Shown here piece after piece: positions 34,566-35,934 of a stretch of DNA of 35,934 nt. Position 1 is the stretch's first letter, and each line of letters starts with the position of its first letter. The position numbers and the translations under genes are program-made. The notes beneath the pieces were generated by a model that was given only the letters and a program-made list of their open reading frames with translations, did not search any database and was not told the origin of the DNA. The stretch is from Gammaproteobacteria bacterium (GTDB lineage: Bacteria > Pseudomonadota > Gammaproteobacteria > UBA11654), in the NCBI GenBank assembly GCA_018672815.1, contig JABHDX010000009.1:1-35934 (forward strand). The letters are read 5' to 3'.

Positions 34566-34898
34566 TTATCTATTATTATTTCTGTTCCAGCGAACTAAAT
34601 TTTGCATTTTGATTCGTCTTAAAAATACTTTGTATTTGTAGTCTTCTTCTTGCCATTCTTTTAACCATTGCTCACCATCCCTTTCCGCATCTATAAAGAC
34701 TGCATTGGTAATCATCATTGGAATTAAAATTGATCCATGGATGACAAGACTTGCTATGATACTGTAATTAATGAAACCCAAATAATATATGGTAATTAAT
34801 CCGAAGAATACACACCATATAGAAAATAAAATTAACATGAAGTATGCCTGTAGACTTGGATCAGGTACATATTTTAATGGATTGTATTTGACATCCAT
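34566..34898 (-). CDS. Small membrane protein (110 aa), unknown
   Basis: This 110-aa protein has two or three hydrophobic segments (about 18-40 and 44-66) and a long charged C-terminal tail (ERDGEQWLKEWQEEDYKYKVFLRRIK) that should be cytoplasmic. It was not recognised as a named family. A GAGAAG ribosome binding site precedes the ATG. It is upstream of, and in the same direction as, the S9 peptidase, with about 90 nt between them. Confidence 0.6.
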   Translation of the reverse strand: MDVKYNPLKYVPDPSLQAYFMLILFSIWCVFFGLITIYYLGFINYSIIASLVIHGSILIPMMITNAVFIDAERDGEQWLKEWQEEDYKYKVFLRRIKMQNLVRWNRNNNR

Positions 34899-35037
34899 TA
34901 CACTTCTCTAAGTATTAAGTAAAAACATGATTGTTCTTCTGAATAAGTTTGGTTTGTTCATTTGTATCTATACTCTCCATAATGTAAAAAATAATAAAGA
35001 TCTAGTTCATGATTAAAAAATTTTGTACTATTTTATA

Positions 35038-35889
35038 ATGTCACGATTAAAATCTTATCTACTCTCTTTCTTTTATTTAACTCTCACTCTATCTTTCGAA
35101 GTGAGTCAAGCTTCGGATTGCTTAAAATTAATAGAAGACAATCAATGTATCGAAGCAGTTAATACTTGCAAGGTTGAAGCTAGTGATGGCGATCTTAATT
35201 CTCAGCTATTGTATGGCTATTTACTGAGCAAGACCTCTAATGGTGATTTTAGAAGAAATTATAAAAAGTCTGTCCAATCTATTCGTACTGCTGCAGAGCA
35301 AGATTATACGAAAGCCCAACTGGCTATGGCAGAAATGTATATGAATGGTGAGGCTTTACCAATGAATGCTAAAAAAGCGAAACAATGGTATGAAAAAGCA
35401 GCTGAGAAAGGAGATCTTGATGGCATTAATGGCTTAGCTCGATTGTATCGTTATGGCACAGGCGTTCGGAAGAATTACGAGCGATCATTCGAGCTGTATG
35501 ACCAAGCAGCATCACTAAATCATATTAGGTCTCAAGTAGGATTAGGATTATCCTATCGCGATGCTAAGGGCACAAACAAGAATTTAGTGAAAGCCTATGC
35601 TTGGTTGTCTATAGCCTCTGATAATATCAGCGATGCTTCTTTCAAAAAACTTCAGAAAGATTATGAGGATGAAAGAAAAACCATTGATAAATCCAAACCC
35701 CAATGCAAATATATTGCAAAAATAGATGAGTTCAGCGAGAGAATGGCTATAGGTTATGCAAAAAGAGCACTGTTTGATTTAAAGAAAAGAATGAGCTTAA
35801 AGCAGATTAAAAAAGCAAAAAACTTAGCCATAGAAATAAAAAAAGAGCGGGCTCTCACCCGCTCTTTGGATTCATCCAGCGATTCTTAA
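35038..35889 (+). CDS. Exported Sel1-like repeat protein
   Basis: This 283-aa protein has a signal peptide (SRLKSYLLSFFYLTLTLSFEVSQA) and about four Sel1/TPR-like repeats between residues 45 and 190, visible as AQLAMAEMYMNGEALPMNAK, GINGLARLYRYGTGVRKNYE and SQVGLGLSYRDAKGTNKNLV units. These form an alpha-solenoid that binds proteins in the envelope. The C-terminus is Lys-rich and helical. The ATG at 35038 is preferred over a TTG at 35023, since it places the basic n-region directly at the start. No strong ribosome binding site is visible. The last codons overlap a terminator hairpin for the opposite strand, and the stop overlaps the stop of the leftward gene. Confidence 0.85.
   Translation: MSRLKSYLLSFFYLTLTLSFEVSQASDCLKLIEDNQCIEAVNTCKVEASDGDLNSQLLYGYLLSKTSNGDFRRNYKKSVQSIRTAAEQDYTKAQLAMAEMYMNGEALPMNAKKAKQWYEKAAEKGDLDGINGLARLYRYGTGVRKNYERSFELYDQAASLNHIRSQVGLGLSYRDAKGTNKNLVKAYAWLSIASDNISDASFKKLQKDYEDERKTIDKSKPQCKYIAKIDEFSERMAIGYAKRALFDLKKRMSLKQIKKAKNLAIEIKKERALTRSLDSSSDS
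35842..35867 (-). terminator. Intrinsic terminator of the leftward gene, inside the Sel1 gene
   Basis: A perfect 10-bp stem AAAGAGCGGG (35842-35851) / CCCGCTCTTT (35858-35867) with loop CTCTCA. The A-run at 35838-35844 becomes a T-run on the minus strand, so the signal terminates leftward transcription from the gene that ends at 35886. No T-run follows on the plus strand. Confidence 0.8.
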
Positions 35890-35934
35890 TTAAAGGCTTT
35901 GATCGTATCGGAAATAAACGACTCTTCCTCTTGA
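35886..35934 (-). CDS. C-terminal end of a leftward gene (cut by window edge)
   Basis: On the minus strand a frame open from the window edge reads QEEESFISDTIKAFN and stops with TAA at 35886-35888, followed by a strong terminator. The placement of the terminator just after the stop supports a real gene end. Fifteen residues are too few to identify the product. It overlaps the Sel1 gene's stop codon by four bases on the opposite strand. Confidence 0.55.
   Translation of the reverse strand, partial: QEEESFISDTIKAFN

Noticed and set aside
34516..35007. The 13-mer TAAAGATCTAGTT upstream of both the S9 peptidase and the Sel1 gene, as a shared regulatory box
   Set aside because: Repeated 13-mers are expected in 36 kb of AT-rich sequence, and the two copies have different orientation relative to their genes.

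Overview
The window reads as chromosome of an AT-rich (roughly mid-30s % GC by eye), gene-dense gammaproteobacterium, probably a marine heterotroph. The main clue is the mutY-yggX pair, classic for Gammaproteobacteria, followed by a CCA-encoding tRNA-Phe. Intergenic gaps are short, many genes join by 4-nt ATGA overlaps, and the catabolic gene content fits a free-living marine lineage. A SAR86-like or related lineage is only a guess.

Region 1 (1-4906): the C-terminus of a UbiD-family decarboxylase, two paralogous amidase/nitrilase-superfamily proteins (one intact, one with Gly in place of the catalytic Cys), an FkbM-like methyltransferase and an MFS importer. Region 2 (4940-13211, all minus strand, probably one operon): a bicupin, a family-2 amidohydrolase-like protein, an acyl-CoA ligase, a DsbA/HCCA-isomerase-like protein, a Tat-exported type II DMSO-reductase-family molybdoenzyme without visible partner subunits, and an exported amidohydrolase. 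Together these look like a catabolic island for an organic carboxylate or amide whose substrate cannot be named from sequence. A perfect 18-bp-arm palindrome lies inside this operon. A divergent promoter region with dyads separates it from a small-protein/membrane-protein pair at 13333-14299.

Region 3 (14310-18423): housekeeping genes mutY, yggX and tRNA-Phe; then a 73-aa Gly/Ala/Val-rich hydrophobic protein with a very strong ribosome binding site and its own textbook terminator; a TM-coiled-coil-TM protein; a metallo-beta-lactamase-fold hydrolase; and a hotdog thioesterase. Region 4 (18532-22853): an RND efflux adaptor and pump, with a dyad upstream.

Region 5 (22893-32430): a compact polyamine-catabolism operon with the order puuD-puuA-spuC-puuB-potF-like-amidohydrolase-spdH-like. 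A Tat-targeted spermidine dehydrogenase-like enzyme, an exported amidohydrolase and a PotF-like binding protein with a PotD/SpuE-type Trp suggest periplasmic processing and capture of spermidine or its products. Gamma-glutamyl and transaminase routes would then act in the cytoplasm. Region 6 (32434-35934): an exported S9 peptidase, a small membrane protein, a Sel1-repeat protein and the tail of a leftward gene whose intrinsic terminator lies inside the Sel1 gene.

No CRISPR array, insertion sequence, phage module or integrase was seen. The best candidates for something undescribed are the orphan molybdoenzyme operon with its palindrome, the isolated 73-aa protein, the Cys-to-Gly amidase paralogue and the exported spermidine-processing arrangement.
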